Below are positions 6,919 through 13,848 of a DNA stretch of 17,014 nucleotides, piece by piece. Numbering within the stretch: position 1 is the first letter of the stretch; each line of letters begins with the position of its first letter. The translations under genes were made by a program, and so were the position numbers. The notes beneath the pieces were generated by a model. The model was not told the origin of the DNA, ran no database searches, and saw only the letters and a program-made list of their open reading frames with translations. Source of the stretch: an uncultured Frankineae bacterium (lineage in GTDB: Bacteria; Actinomycetota; Actinomycetes; Mycobacteriales; SCTD01); contig CADCUE010000032.1 of NCBI GenBank assembly GCA_902805805.1, positions 1 through 17,014 of the forward strand, read 5' to 3'.

Positions 6919-7416
6919 ATGACGACGGCCGCCGAGGCAGAGCTCCAGCGGGTCGCCGACCTGTACGCGCACGCCGATCCCGACGCCCGGCAGAGCGAGG
7001 AGCTCGACGACCTGGTGGCCCGAGCGGCGGAGGTCGCCGGTGTGCCCATGGCGACGCTCAACCTGATCGACACCCATCGCCAGTGCCAGGTCGTGACGAC
7101 GGGCTTCACCGGCTCGGTGACCCCTCGCCGCGAGGCCATGTGCAACGTCACGCTCGAGCTGGGCGCCTTCGTCCACGTCTCCGACGCCGCGGCGGACCCG
7201 CGTTTCGTCGACAGCCCGTGGGTGGACGGACGTCTCGGGGCCGTGCGGTTCTACGCCTCGGCGCCGTTGGTCTCCCGACGCGGGCACGTCATCGGCACGC
7301 TGTGCGCCTTCGACGTCGAGCCCCACGCGCTGTCCGACGCGCAGGTGGAGGAGCTCGTCGGACTCGCCGAGCAGGTCGTCGCCACCTTCGAGCGGCAGGG
7401 CGCCTCCCGACCGTGA
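6919..7416 (+). CDS. GAF-domain sensor protein
   Basis: A 165-residue protein that is essentially one GAF domain (about residues 18-160), a small-ligand or redox-sensing fold. Recognisable pieces: VAGVPMATLNLIDTHRQCQV, the REAMCNVTLELGAFVHVSDAAADPRF segment typical of bacterial sensory GAF domains, and FYASAPLVSRRGHVIGTLCAFD, followed by a helix ending LAEQVVATFE. The Cys in MCNV sits where many related GAF domains have a conserved Cys, so redox or chromophore contact is possible but unproven. GGAG (6906-6909) lies 9 bases before the ATG. There is no output domain, so it may signal through the preceding ATPase. Confidence 0.86.
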   Translation: MTTAAEAELQRVADLYAHADPDARQSEELDDLVARAAEVAGVPMATLNLIDTHRQCQVVTTGFTGSVTPRREAMCNVTLELGAFVHVSDAAADPRFVDSPWVDGRLGAVRFYASAPLVSRRGHVIGTLCAFDVEPHALSDAQVEELVGLAEQVVATFERQGASRP

Positions 7417-7424
7417 CGGGGGGC

Positions 7425-7478
7425 AGAACACCGCGTTCTCCGCAGAACGGTCGGGGGTCGTCGCACGGCCGCCGTTCT
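7425..7478. promoter_or_regulatory. Array of AGAAC/GTTCT half-sites
   Basis: Four half-sites in alternating orientation: AGAAC (7425-7429), GTTCT (7435-7439), AGAAC (7444-7448) and GTTCT (7474-7478). The first pair forms AGAAC-N5-GTTCT, the middle pair GTTCT-N4-AGAAC, and the outer pair extends to CAGAACGG/CCGTTCTG. They begin 8 bases after the GAF gene stop in a 231-base gap before the DUF2243 gene. They could be a cooperative operator or alternative RNA hairpins ending the GAF transcript. Confidence 0.45.
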
Positions 7479-7498
7479 GACGCGCCGCGCCCGTGTGG

Positions 7499-7526
7499 GG
7501 CAGGGCCGTACCGGGAACGCCCTGCC
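7499..7526 (+). terminator. Possible hairpin terminator in the GAF-DUF2243 gap
   Basis: GGCAGGGC (7499-7506) pairs exactly with GCCCTGCC (7519-7526) around a 12-base loop, about 80 bases after the GAF gene. There is no T-tract. Weaker than the hairpins at 3819 and 6345. Confidence 0.3.
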
Positions 7527-7647
7527 TCGCAGCTCCCCGTCCCGGCCGTAGAACCCCCAGGGCGGGGCGCTGTGCGTTGCGGCACAGTCCGTCGCCCGGC
7601 GCCGCTGGACGGGTTCTCCCGCCCCTCGACCGGGTAGCCGCCGGGTC

Positions 7648-8118
7648 GTGGCGGTCACGCGCGGCGCATCGAGATCACCGGTCCGGCCGCTGGTCGTGAC
7701 CGGCTTCGGACTGGGCGCCTTCCTGGACGGCATCGTGCTCCACCAGGTGCTGCAGTGGCACCACCTCGTCGTGGAGCTCCAGCCCGCGGACGACCTGGCG
7801 GGGCTGCAGGCCAACACGACGTGGGACGGCCTGTTCCACCTGGCGGCGTGGTCCGTGGTGGTGGTCGGCCTGCTGTGGACGGCGCGCAGCCGGGCCGACC
7901 TCCGGCTGCTCGGATGGCCGCAGCTGGTCGGTCCGCTGCTCGTCGGGTGGGGTGCCTTCCACATCACCGACCAGGCCGTCTTCCACCTGCTGCTCGAAGC
8001 CCACCACATCCGGATGGTGGAGGACTACCAGCTCTACGACTGGGGCTACACCGCGATCGGTGTCGCTCTCGTCGCGGGAGGGCTGGCCCTGTCCCGTCGT
8101 CGCCGGCCTCGCGCCTGA
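7648..8118 (+). CDS. DUF2243 membrane protein
   Basis: A 156-residue integral membrane protein of the DUF2243 family, whose function is not established. The signature GFGLGAFLDGIVLHQVLQWHHL (residues 19-40) is followed by LQANTTWDGLFHLAAW, a hydrophobic helix, GWGAFHITDQAVFHLLLEAHHIRM, and a last helix before an arginine-rich tail. About four membrane helices fit. Many of the histidines (32, 38, 39 and those in the FH..., FHLL... and HHIRM segments) lie in or next to helices, which would suit metal or haem binding, but that is inference. The GTG at 7648 is the first possible start in the frame, though no good ribosome-binding site precedes it. Transcription may be short-leadered. Confidence 0.85.
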   Translation: MAVTRGASRSPVRPLVVTGFGLGAFLDGIVLHQVLQWHHLVVELQPADDLAGLQANTTWDGLFHLAAWSVVVVGLLWTARSRADLRLLGWPQLVGPLLVGWGAFHITDQAVFHLLLEAHHIRMVEDYQLYDWGYTAIGVALVAGGLALSRRRRPRA

Positions 8119-8119
8119 C

Positions 8120-8156
8120 GCCCTGGCACGTGTCGCGCGACACGTCGCTCAAGGGC
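8120..8156 (+). promoter_or_regulatory. 18-bp perfect palindrome (operator or terminator hairpin)
   Basis: ACGTGTCGCGCGACACGT at 8128-8145 is an exact palindrome. Outer arms GCCCT (8120-8124) and AGGGC (8152-8156) extend the symmetry. It starts within 10 bases of the DUF2243 stop and lies about 70 bases before the small gene at 8215. As RNA it can fold into a hairpin ending the DUF2243 transcript. As DNA it looks like a repressor site for the small gene. Confidence 0.5.
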
Positions 8157-8214
8157 ATCGGCATCCCGGTCGAGGGGTTGCACGAAGCGACCGCACCCGA
8201 ACTCGGAGGGCACC

Positions 8215-8400
8215 ATGCAGGACCTCGACCTCACCACCTCGCTCGTCGCCGACCCCGCGACCGGGCTCACCCCCGCCGACCTGCGTCGCGCGGCGCTCGC
8301 GGTCTGCGGCTACGCCACCGATGCCGGCGACGCCCGCGAGCTGCTGAGCGCCCTCGGGCTGCTCGACGAGCTGGGCGAGCGCAGCAGCCTCGCCAGCTAG
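8215..8400 (+). CDS. Small 61-residue hypothetical protein
   Basis: A short gene supported by a strong GGAGGG site (8205-8210, 4 bases before the ATG), by codon bias like its neighbours and by a sensible protein. It has a flexible N-terminus, then TPADLRRAALAVCGYATDAGDARELLSALGLLDELGE (about residues 19-55), which reads as two amphipathic helices. The pattern 'DLRRAAL...ATDA.DARELL..LGL' recalls small conserved proteins scattered through actinobacterial genomes and phages, for which I know no function. A compact helical DNA- or protein-binding role is possible. It has its own leader carrying an 18-bp palindrome and is followed by a GC-rich structured gap. It does not look cotranscribed with the phosphatidyltransferase by spacing alone (149 bases). 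Confidence 0.75.
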   Translation: MQDLDLTTSLVADPATGLTPADLRRAALAVCGYATDAGDARELLSALGLLDELGERSSLAS

Positions 8401-8510
8401 TCCAGACCTCCCCGCGTCGCCCGTCCGCCTGCGGCGCGACGCCCCTCCCGGGCGACCGGCACGTAGCGTGACGCACGCCGCCTGCGGACCGGACCCGGTG
8501 TGCCGGGGCC

Positions 8511-8520
8511 CCGATAGGGT
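8511..8520 (+). promoter_or_regulatory. Possible -10 element before the phosphatidyltransferase
   Basis: CCGATAGGGT contains TAGGGT (8515-8520), a plausible actinobacterial -10 box about 30 bases before the ATG at 8550. No good -35 hexamer lies 17-18 bases upstream, so this is a weak call. Confidence 0.3.
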
Positions 8521-8535
8521 CGCCAGAGGCAACGA

Positions 8536-8541
8536 AGGGGG
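8536..8541 (+). promoter_or_regulatory. Ribosome-binding site choosing the ATG at 8550
   Basis: AGGGGG lies 8 bases before the ATG at 8550 but overlaps the in-frame GTG at 8541, so the ATG is the more likely start. Confidence 0.55.
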
Positions 8542-8549
8542 TGCGCGAG

Positions 8550-9221
8550 ATGGCGGAGCAGCTCATCGCTCCGGCCTCCGTCCACCTGTCCTCGCGGGTC
8601 TGGACGGTCCCCAACGTCCTGTCCATGCTGCGGCTGGCCGGCGTCCCGCTGTTCCTGTACTGGGCGCTCGTGGCCCAGCACGACGGCCGGGCCATCCTGC
8701 TGCTGATGGCGGCCGGGGCCAGCGACTACTTCGACGGGATGATCGCCCGCCGCTGGAACAGCTTCACCCGGCTCGGCCAGCTGCTCGACCCGCTCGCCGA
8801 CCGGCTGTACATCCTGGCGACCCTGCTCGCCCTGGTCGCGCGTGACGGCCTGCCGCTGTGGTGGGCGCTCCTGCTGATCGGCCGCGACCTCGCGCTGGTC
8901 CCGACGATCCCGTTCCTGCGGCGTCACGGGTACGGGCCTCTGCCCGTCCACTTCCTCGGCAAGGCAGCGACCTTCAACCTGCTGTACGCCTTTCCCATGC
9001 TGCTGGCGGCGCTGCCGGACAACGACGACCTGCTGGCCACGGTCTTCCGCCCGATGGGCTGGGCGTTCGCGGCGTGGGGGAGTGCGCTCTACCTGTGGTC
9101 GGGCGTTCTGTACGTCGTGCAGGTGCGCCAGCTCGTCCTGGCCGAGCGCGCAGAGGCCGAGGCCGCCCGGAGCGGGCCGGTCCGGGACGGCGCCGCCGGG
9201 AACGGGACCGCCGGGTCATGA
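8550..9221 (+). CDS. CDP-alcohol phosphatidyltransferase (cardiolipin synthase/PgsA type)
   Basis: A 223-residue membrane enzyme that moves a phosphatidyl group from a CDP-activated lipid to an alcohol. The catalytic signature DG..AR........G...D...D is complete: Asp59, Asp62-Gly63, Ala66-Arg67, Gly76, Asp80 and Asp84. Several hydrophobic helices follow, and the last about 20 residues are a charged tail. The conserved position directly upstream of a mannose-1-phosphate guanylyltransferase matches Streptomyces coelicolor SCO1389, reported as the eukaryotic-type cardiolipin synthase of actinobacteria, and M. tuberculosis Rv1822 (pgsA2). Cardiolipin synthase is therefore the best guess, with phosphatidylglycerophosphate synthase as the alternative. 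The stop overlaps the next start (ATGA at 9218-9221), so the two are translationally coupled. Confidence 0.9.
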   Translation: MAEQLIAPASVHLSSRVWTVPNVLSMLRLAGVPLFLYWALVAQHDGRAILLLMAAGASDYFDGMIARRWNSFTRLGQLLDPLADRLYILATLLALVARDGLPLWWALLLIGRDLALVPTIPFLRRHGYGPLPVHFLGKAATFNLLYAFPMLLAALPDNDDLLATVFRPMGWAFAAWGSALYLWSGVLYVVQVRQLVLAERAEAEAARSGPVRDGAAGNGTAGS

Positions 9222-11716
9222 AGGCCGTCGTGATGGCCGGGGGCGAGGGCACCCGACTGCGTCCGATGACCGCGAACCAGCCCAAGCCGCTGCTGCCGGT
9301 GGCCAACCGGCCGATCATGGAGCACGTCCTGCGGCTGCTCAAGCGGCACGGCTTCGACGAGACCGTGGTGACGGTGCAGTTCCTGGCCAGCCTGGTGCGG
9401 ACCTACTTCGGCGACGGCGAAGAGCTCGGCATGCACCTGTCGTACGCCACCGAGGAGACCCCGCTCGGCACCGCCGGCTCGGTGCGCAACGCCTCGTCCG
9501 CGCTGCACGACGACGCCTTCCTGGTCATCTCCGGCGACGCGCTGACCGACATCGACCTCGGCGAGCTGGTGCGCGCCCACCGCTCGGCCGGCGCGCTCGT
9601 GACCGCCTGTCTCACCCGCGTCCCCGACCCGCTCGAGTTCGGCATCGTCATCCAGACCGAGGACGGCCGCATCGAGCGCTTCCTCGAGAAGCCCACCTGG
9701 GGGCAGGTCTTCAGCGACACCGTCAACACCGGCATCTACGTCATGGAGCCCGAGGTCTTCGCCCACGTCGAGCCGGGCCGCCCCGTCGACTGGTCCGGCG
9801 ACGTCTTCCCGGCGCTGCTGGCCAAGGGGGCGCCGCTGTACGGGCACGTCGCCGAGGGCTACTGGGAGGACGTCGGCAGTCTCGACTCGTACGTGCGGGC
9901 GCAGGGCGACGTCCTGCACCGGCGCGTCGACGTCGACATCGACGGCTTCGAGGTCGCGCCCGGTGTCTGGGTCGGTGAGGGCGCCGACATCGATCCCGAG
10001 GCCAAGCTGATCGGTCCGCTGTGCATCGGCAAGCACGTCAAGGTGGAGGCCGGCGCCGAGCTGCGGCCGCTGACCGTCCTCGGTGACAACGTCGTCGTCA
10101 AGGGCGGCGCCGTCCTGGAACGAGCCGTCGTCCACGACAACGTCTTCGTCGGTCCGCAGGTCGGGCTGCGCGGCTGCGTCGTCGGCAAGAACAGCGACGT
10201 CATGCGCGCCGCGCGCATCGAGGAGGGTGCCGTCGTCGGCGACGAGTGCGTGGTGGAGGAGGAGGCCTACATCGCCAACGGCGTCAAGGTCTACCCCTTC
10301 AAGACCATCGAGGCCGGCGCCGTCGTGCACACCAGCGTCATCTGGGAGAGCCGCGGTTCCTCGTCGCTGTTCGGCCCGCGCGGCGTCTCCGGACTGGTCA
10401 ACGTCGAGATCACACCCGAGTTCGTCGTGCGCCTGGCCTCGGCGTACGCCACGACCCTGCCCAAGGGCAGCACGGTCGTCACCGCCCGAGACGCCTCCCG
10501 GGCGGCTCGGGCCCTCAAGCGCGCCGTCATCTCGGCGCTGACCTCGAGCGCCATCGACGTGCACGACCTGGAGGTCGCCCCGCTGCCGGTCACCCGGTTC
10601 CAGACCCGCGAGACCGGTGCCGGCGGAGGTGTCGTGCTGCGCACGACGCCGGGCGACCCGGAGTCCATCGACATCGTCTTCCTCGACGCGGACGGCGCGG
10701 ACCTCTCACCCGCCCGCCAGCGTGCGCTGGAGCGGGTGGTCAGCCGCCAGGAGTTCCGTCGGGCGTTCCCGGGCGAGATCGCCGAGCTGACCTTCCCCTC
10801 CAGGACCGTGGAGACCTACGTCCACGAGCTGCTCCGGACCATCGACGTGCGGGGGCTCGACGGCGCCGGCATGAAGGTGGTGCTCGACACCGCCGGTGGC
10901 GCGGTCTCGCTGGTGCTGCCCGCGCTGCTGGGCCGGCTGGGGGTCGACGTGCTCACCGTCAACAACCGGCTGAGCGAGACCGCCAGCAGCGAGACGGTGG
11001 CCGAGCACATGCGCGACCTCGAGCGGCTCGGCGATCTCGTCTCGAGCTCGCGGGCCGCCTTCGGGGTCCGCTTCGACCACGTCGGCGAGCGGCTGTCGCT
11101 GGTCGACGAGCGCGGCCGCTCCATCTCCGACGACCGGGCGCTGCTCGTCCTGCTCGACCTCGTCGCGGCCGAGCGACGTGGTGGCCGCATCGCCCTGCCC
11201 GTCACGACGACCCGCGTGGCCGAGCAGGTGACGCGGTTCCACGGCACCGAGGTGCTGTGGACGTCGACGGCGCCGGACGACCTGACCCGGGCGGCCGCAG
11301 GGCCCGGTGTCGTCTTCGGCGGCGACGGCCGCGGCGGGTTCGTGCTGCCGGAGTTCTCCGCGGCCCTGGACGGGATCGCGGCCTTCGTCCGGCTGCTGGG
11401 GCTGGTGGCCAGGACACGGCTGACGCTGTCCCAGATCGACGCGCGGATCCCGCAGGCGCACCTCGTCCGCCGGTCCGTGCCGACCCCCTGGGCGGTCAAG
11501 GGCGCGGTCATGCGCACCGTGGTGGCTGCGGCGGGCGGTCGCGAGGTCGACACGACCGACGGGGTCCGGGTCGTCGAGGCCGCGGGCGGGTGGGCGCTCG
11601 TCCTGCCCGACCCGTCGGAGGCCGTCACGCACGTGTGGGCGGAGGGCAGCGACCCGGCCGAGGCGACCGAGCTCATGACGCAGTGGGCCGAGGTCGTGGA
11701 GACCACGTCCGCCTGA
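9218..11716 (+). CDS. Mannose-1-phosphate guanylyltransferase with C-terminal degenerate phosphomannomutase domain
   Basis: An 832-residue three-part protein. Residues 1-240 are a nucleotidyltransferase: MAGGEGTRLRPMT (6-18) with Lys23 in PKPLLP, SGD at about 105-107 with the metal-binding Asp107, FLEKP with Lys158, then NTGIY and WEDVGS. Residues about 250-370 are a left-handed beta-helix of hexapeptide repeats. The rest resembles phosphomannomutase, but the catalytic serine motif is replaced by RTTPGDP (475-481) and the DGDGDR metal loop by DHVGER (620-625). GGDGRGGF (701-708) stands at the sugar-binding loop. By family it makes GDP-mannose (or a related NDP-sugar) for glycolipids, glycans and protein mannosylation. 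The C-terminal part is probably structural or regulatory. The ATG at 9218 overlaps the upstream stop, and the frame open before it belongs to the neighbour's DNA. Confidence 0.93.
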   Translation: MKAVVMAGGEGTRLRPMTANQPKPLLPVANRPIMEHVLRLLKRHGFDETVVTVQFLASLVRTYFGDGEELGMHLSYATEETPLGTAGSVRNASSALHDDAFLVISGDALTDIDLGELVRAHRSAGALVTACLTRVPDPLEFGIVIQTEDGRIERFLEKPTWGQVFSDTVNTGIYVMEPEVFAHVEPGRPVDWSGDVFPALLAKGAPLYGHVAEGYWEDVGSLDSYVRAQGDVLHRRVDVDIDGFEVAPGVWVGEGADIDPEAKLIGPLCIGKHVKVEAGAELRPLTVLGDNVVVKGGAVLERAVVHDNVFVGPQVGLRGCVVGKNSDVMRAARIEEGAVVGDECVVEEEAYIANGVKVYPFKTIEAGAVVHTSVIWESRGSSSLFGPRGVSGLVNVEITPEFVVRLASAYATTLPKGSTVVTARDASRAARALKRAVISALTSSAIDVHDLEVAPLPVTRFQTRETGAGGGVVLRTTPGDPESIDIVFLDADGADLSPARQRALERVVSRQEFRRAFPGEIAELTFPSRTVETYVHELLRTIDVRGLDGAGMKVVLDTAGGAVSLVLPALLGRLGVDVLTVNNRLSETASSETVAEHMRDLERLGDLVSSSRAAFGVRFDHVGERLSLVDERGRSISDDRALLVLLDLVAAERRGGRIALPVTTTRVAEQVTRFHGTEVLWTSTAPDDLTRAAAGPGVVFGGDGRGGFVLPEFSAALDGIAAFVRLLGLVARTRLTLSQIDARIPQAHLVRRSVPTPWAVKGAVMRTVVAAAGGREVDTTDGVRVVEAAGGWALVLPDPSEAVTHVWAEGSDPAEATELMTQWAEVVETTSA

Positions 11717-11751
11717 CCACCGGCACCTCCGGACTGGGGCAGGATGAGACG

Positions 11752-12723
11752 GTGACGAGCCAGGCGCCGGCGACCGCGCGGCCGGGGGGCGGACAGCCCC
11801 GGCCCCGCCGGGTCGACGGGTCCATGTCGCTGCTCGTCGACATGATGGCCGACACGCTGGACCAGGGCTACGCCGAGCGCGCCGCCGGCCGCAAGCCGGC
11901 TCCTGCCCGCCCGACCGGACGCCGCCGGCGGACGCGGGTGGCTCCGCTCCTCGGGCTGGTCGCCATCGGGATGCTCACCGGCACCGCCGTCGCGCAGGTC
12001 CGCGAGCGCTCGGCCGACGACCAGGGGCTGCGCGGCCAGCTGACTGCCGAGGTGGCAGCCCGCACCTCGCAGAGCGACGCGCTCGCTGCCCGAGCGGCCC
12101 GCCTGCGCGAGCGGGTCGCGGCGGTCCAGGAGCGGGCGCTGGGCGCGGACGCCGCTGGCAGGGCCGCCGCCCGGCGGCTGGCTGCCCTCGGTGCGGCGAG
12201 CGCCACGACGGCGGTCCGCGGCCCGGGCGTCGTCGTCACGCTCGAGGACGCCGCCGAGGGCGACCCGGTCGGTCCCGACCCGCTGCGCGGCGGCACCGTG
12301 CCGGAAGGACGCGTGCGCGACTCCGACCTGCAGGACGTCGTGAACGGCCTGTGGGCCGCAGGGGCCGAAGCCGTCGCGGTCAACGACCAGCGGCTGACCG
12401 CGCTGTCCGCCATCCGCAGCGCGGGTGAGTCGGTCCTGGTCGACCTGCGCCCGCTGACCCCGCCGTACGTCGTCGAGGCGATCGGGAACGCGGCTCGCCT
12501 GGAGGTCGGCTTCGTCGACGGACCCAGCGGCCGGCGGCTCTCGACCCTGACCTCGCTGTACGGCATCGGCGTCGACGTGCGCCGGGCCGAGGAGCTGGTG
12601 CTGCGGGCCGCCAGCGCACCGCAGCTGCGCGCCGCCACGCCGCGGCCGTCCGCGCGCCTGCCGGGCACGTCGCCGCCGGCGAAGGCCGCGCCCCCGGTGC
12701 CGGCCACGGAGGGCGCGCCATGA
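11752..12723 (+). CDS. DUF881 membrane protein 1
   Basis: A 323-residue protein of the DUF881 family, homologous by position and content to M. tuberculosis Rv1823. Layout: a cytoplasmic N-terminus with MSLLVDMMADTLDQGYAERA (25-44), a basic stretch RRRRTR, one membrane helix (about 63-82), a coiled coil rich in Ala/Arg/Glu (about 85-150), and the DUF881 domain with GPGVVVTLEDA, DLQDVVNGLWAAGAEAVAVN, YVVEAIGN and a Pro/Ala-rich tail. The exact role is unknown. The family recurs with Sbp near division genes in Gram-positive bacteria. The GTG at 11752 has AGGA 7 bases before it. An ATG at 11824 is possible but would remove the conserved-looking segment's lead and has no good ribosome-binding site. 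The stop overlaps the sbp ATG. Confidence 0.87.
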   Translation: MTSQAPATARPGGGQPRPRRVDGSMSLLVDMMADTLDQGYAERAAGRKPAPARPTGRRRRTRVAPLLGLVAIGMLTGTAVAQVRERSADDQGLRGQLTAEVAARTSQSDALAARAARLRERVAAVQERALGADAAGRAAARRLAALGAASATTAVRGPGVVVTLEDAAEGDPVGPDPLRGGTVPEGRVRDSDLQDVVNGLWAAGAEAVAVNDQRLTALSAIRSAGESVLVDLRPLTPPYVVEAIGNAARLEVGFVDGPSGRRLSTLTSLYGIGVDVRRAEELVLRAASAPQLRAATPRPSARLPGTSPPAKAAPPVPATEGAP

Positions 12724-13052
12724 TCCCCGCCGTCGCGCTCGTGCTGGGGGTGGTGCTGGGGCTGGTCCTCGAGCCCACCGTGCCGGCAGCCCTGCAGCCC
12801 TACCTGCCGATCGCCGTCGTCGCGGCGCTCGACGCCGTCTTCGGAGCCGTCCGCGCGCAGCTCGAGGGCATCTTCGACGACAAGGTGTTCGTCGTGTCGT
12901 TCGTGAGCAACGTTCTGGTGGCGGCCCTGGTCGTCTTCCTGGGCGACCAGCTCGGCGTCGGCGGACAGCTGTCGACCGGCGTCGTGGTCGTGCTCGGCAT
13001 CCGCATCTTCAGCAACGCCGCCGCCATCCGGCGCCGGGTGTTCTCGGCGTGA
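12720..13052 (+). CDS. sbp: Small basic protein (Sbp, DUF1290)
   Basis: A 110-residue membrane protein with about three to four hydrophobic helices, a central loop FGAVRAQLEGIFDDKVF and a basic end RIFSNAAAIRRRVF, all typical of the Sbp family. In Bacillus subtilis the sbp gene lies beside ftsA/ftsZ, and in actinobacteria it lies between two DUF881 genes, as here. Its function is not established. It overlaps both neighbours by 4 bases (ATGA at 12720-12723, GTGA at 13049-13052), so the three proteins are probably made in a fixed ratio and may form one membrane complex. Confidence 0.92.
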   Translation: MIPAVALVLGVVLGLVLEPTVPAALQPYLPIAVVAALDAVFGAVRAQLEGIFDDKVFVVSFVSNVLVAALVVFLGDQLGVGGQLSTGVVVVLGIRIFSNAAAIRRRVFSA

Positions 13053-13807
13053 CCGACGCCGCGGCCCCACCGGACCGGCGCGGTCTGCTCGCGCCGAGAC
13101 TGCGCCGGGTCGACGTCGCGGTCGCGGTGCTGCTGGGGCTGCTGGGCTTCGCCGCGGTGGTGCAGGTGCGCGCCACGCAGGAGGACGGTCCCCTCGCGGC
13201 GGCGCGTCAGGAGGACCTCGTCCAGATCCTCGACGACCTGGACAACCGCAACGAGCGGCTGCGGGCCGAGGTCGCCGCGCTGGAGCGGACCGAGCGGCAG
13301 CTCACCAGCGGCACCGGACGCACCCAGGCAGCGCTGCAGGAGGCCCGCCGGCGGGCGCAGCTGCTGGGCGTGCTGGCGGGGACGGTGCCGGCCAGTGGAC
13401 CCGGCGTGCGCCTGACCATGACCGACCCCGACGGGGCCCTGCGGCCCGACGTGCTGCTCAACGCGCTCGAGGAGCTGCGCGCCGCCGGAGCGGAGGCGGT
13501 GCAGGTCGAGGGCAGCACGCCGGCAGGCGGCGGGCGAGACGCCCAGGTGCGGGTCGTCGCGAGCACGGCGTTCGTGGCCGGGGAGAGCGGTGGAGTCGTC
13601 GTGGACGGCGAGCTGCTGCTCCCGCCCTACCGCTTCGTCGTCATCGGCGACGCGGCGACGCTCGTCTCGGCGCTGCGCATCCCCGGCGGAGTGGTCGACA
13701 ACGTCGAGCAGTTCGGCGGCCGCGCGGTGCTGGAGCGCTCCTCGTCCCTCGAGGTGGGCGCCTTGCGGCGTCTGGAACCGCCTCGTTACGCTCGCCCGGC
13801 GCCCTGA
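13049..13807 (+). CDS. DUF881 membrane protein 2
   Basis: A 252-residue second DUF881 protein, positional match of M. tuberculosis Rv1825. A short basic N-terminus, one membrane helix (about 21-40), a coiled coil (QILDDLDNRNERLRAEVAALERTERQL, about 55-85, and a following basic helix), then the DUF881 domain: GPGVRLTMTDPDG, DVLLNALEELRAAGAEAVQVEG, LLPPYRFVVIGDAATLVSALRIPGGVVDNVEQFG. It ends in a proline/arginine-rich tail. It is a distinct sequence from the first copy (shorter tail and different coil), so it is not a recent duplication. The GTG start overlaps the sbp stop. A 9-bp hairpin surrounds its stop codon. Confidence 0.88.
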   Translation: MTDAAAPPDRRGLLAPRLRRVDVAVAVLLGLLGFAAVVQVRATQEDGPLAAARQEDLVQILDDLDNRNERLRAEVAALERTERQLTSGTGRTQAALQEARRRAQLLGVLAGTVPASGPGVRLTMTDPDGALRPDVLLNALEELRAAGAEAVQVEGSTPAGGGRDAQVRVVASTAFVAGESGGVVVDGELLLPPYRFVVIGDAATLVSALRIPGGVVDNVEQFGGRAVLERSSSLEVGALRRLEPPRYARPAP

Positions 13808-13820
13808 CCGCAGGGCGCCG
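13797..13820 (+). terminator. 9-bp hairpin at the DUF881-2/gcvH junction
   Basis: CGGCGCCCT (13797-13805) pairs exactly with AGGGCGCCG (13812-13820) around a 6-base loop that includes part of the stop codon. With only 41 bases to gcvH and no T-tract it may be a partial terminator or an mRNA processing/stability element. Confidence 0.5.
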
Positions 13821-13848
13821 CCCCGCCGCCGCTCAGAGAGGCCCGCCC

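Noticed and set aside
7425..7439. AGAAC-N5-GTTCT as a LexA (SOS) box
   Set aside because: Actinobacterial SOS boxes have GAAC-N4-GTTC with TCGA-type flanks. Here the spacing is 5 and the flanks differ, and neighbours are not DNA-repair genes.
8858..9217. A 120-codon upstream extension of the guanylyltransferase
   Set aside because: It runs inside the phosphatidyltransferase gene in another frame, and its residues are random-looking. The nucleotidyltransferase motif begins exactly at the ATG at 9218.
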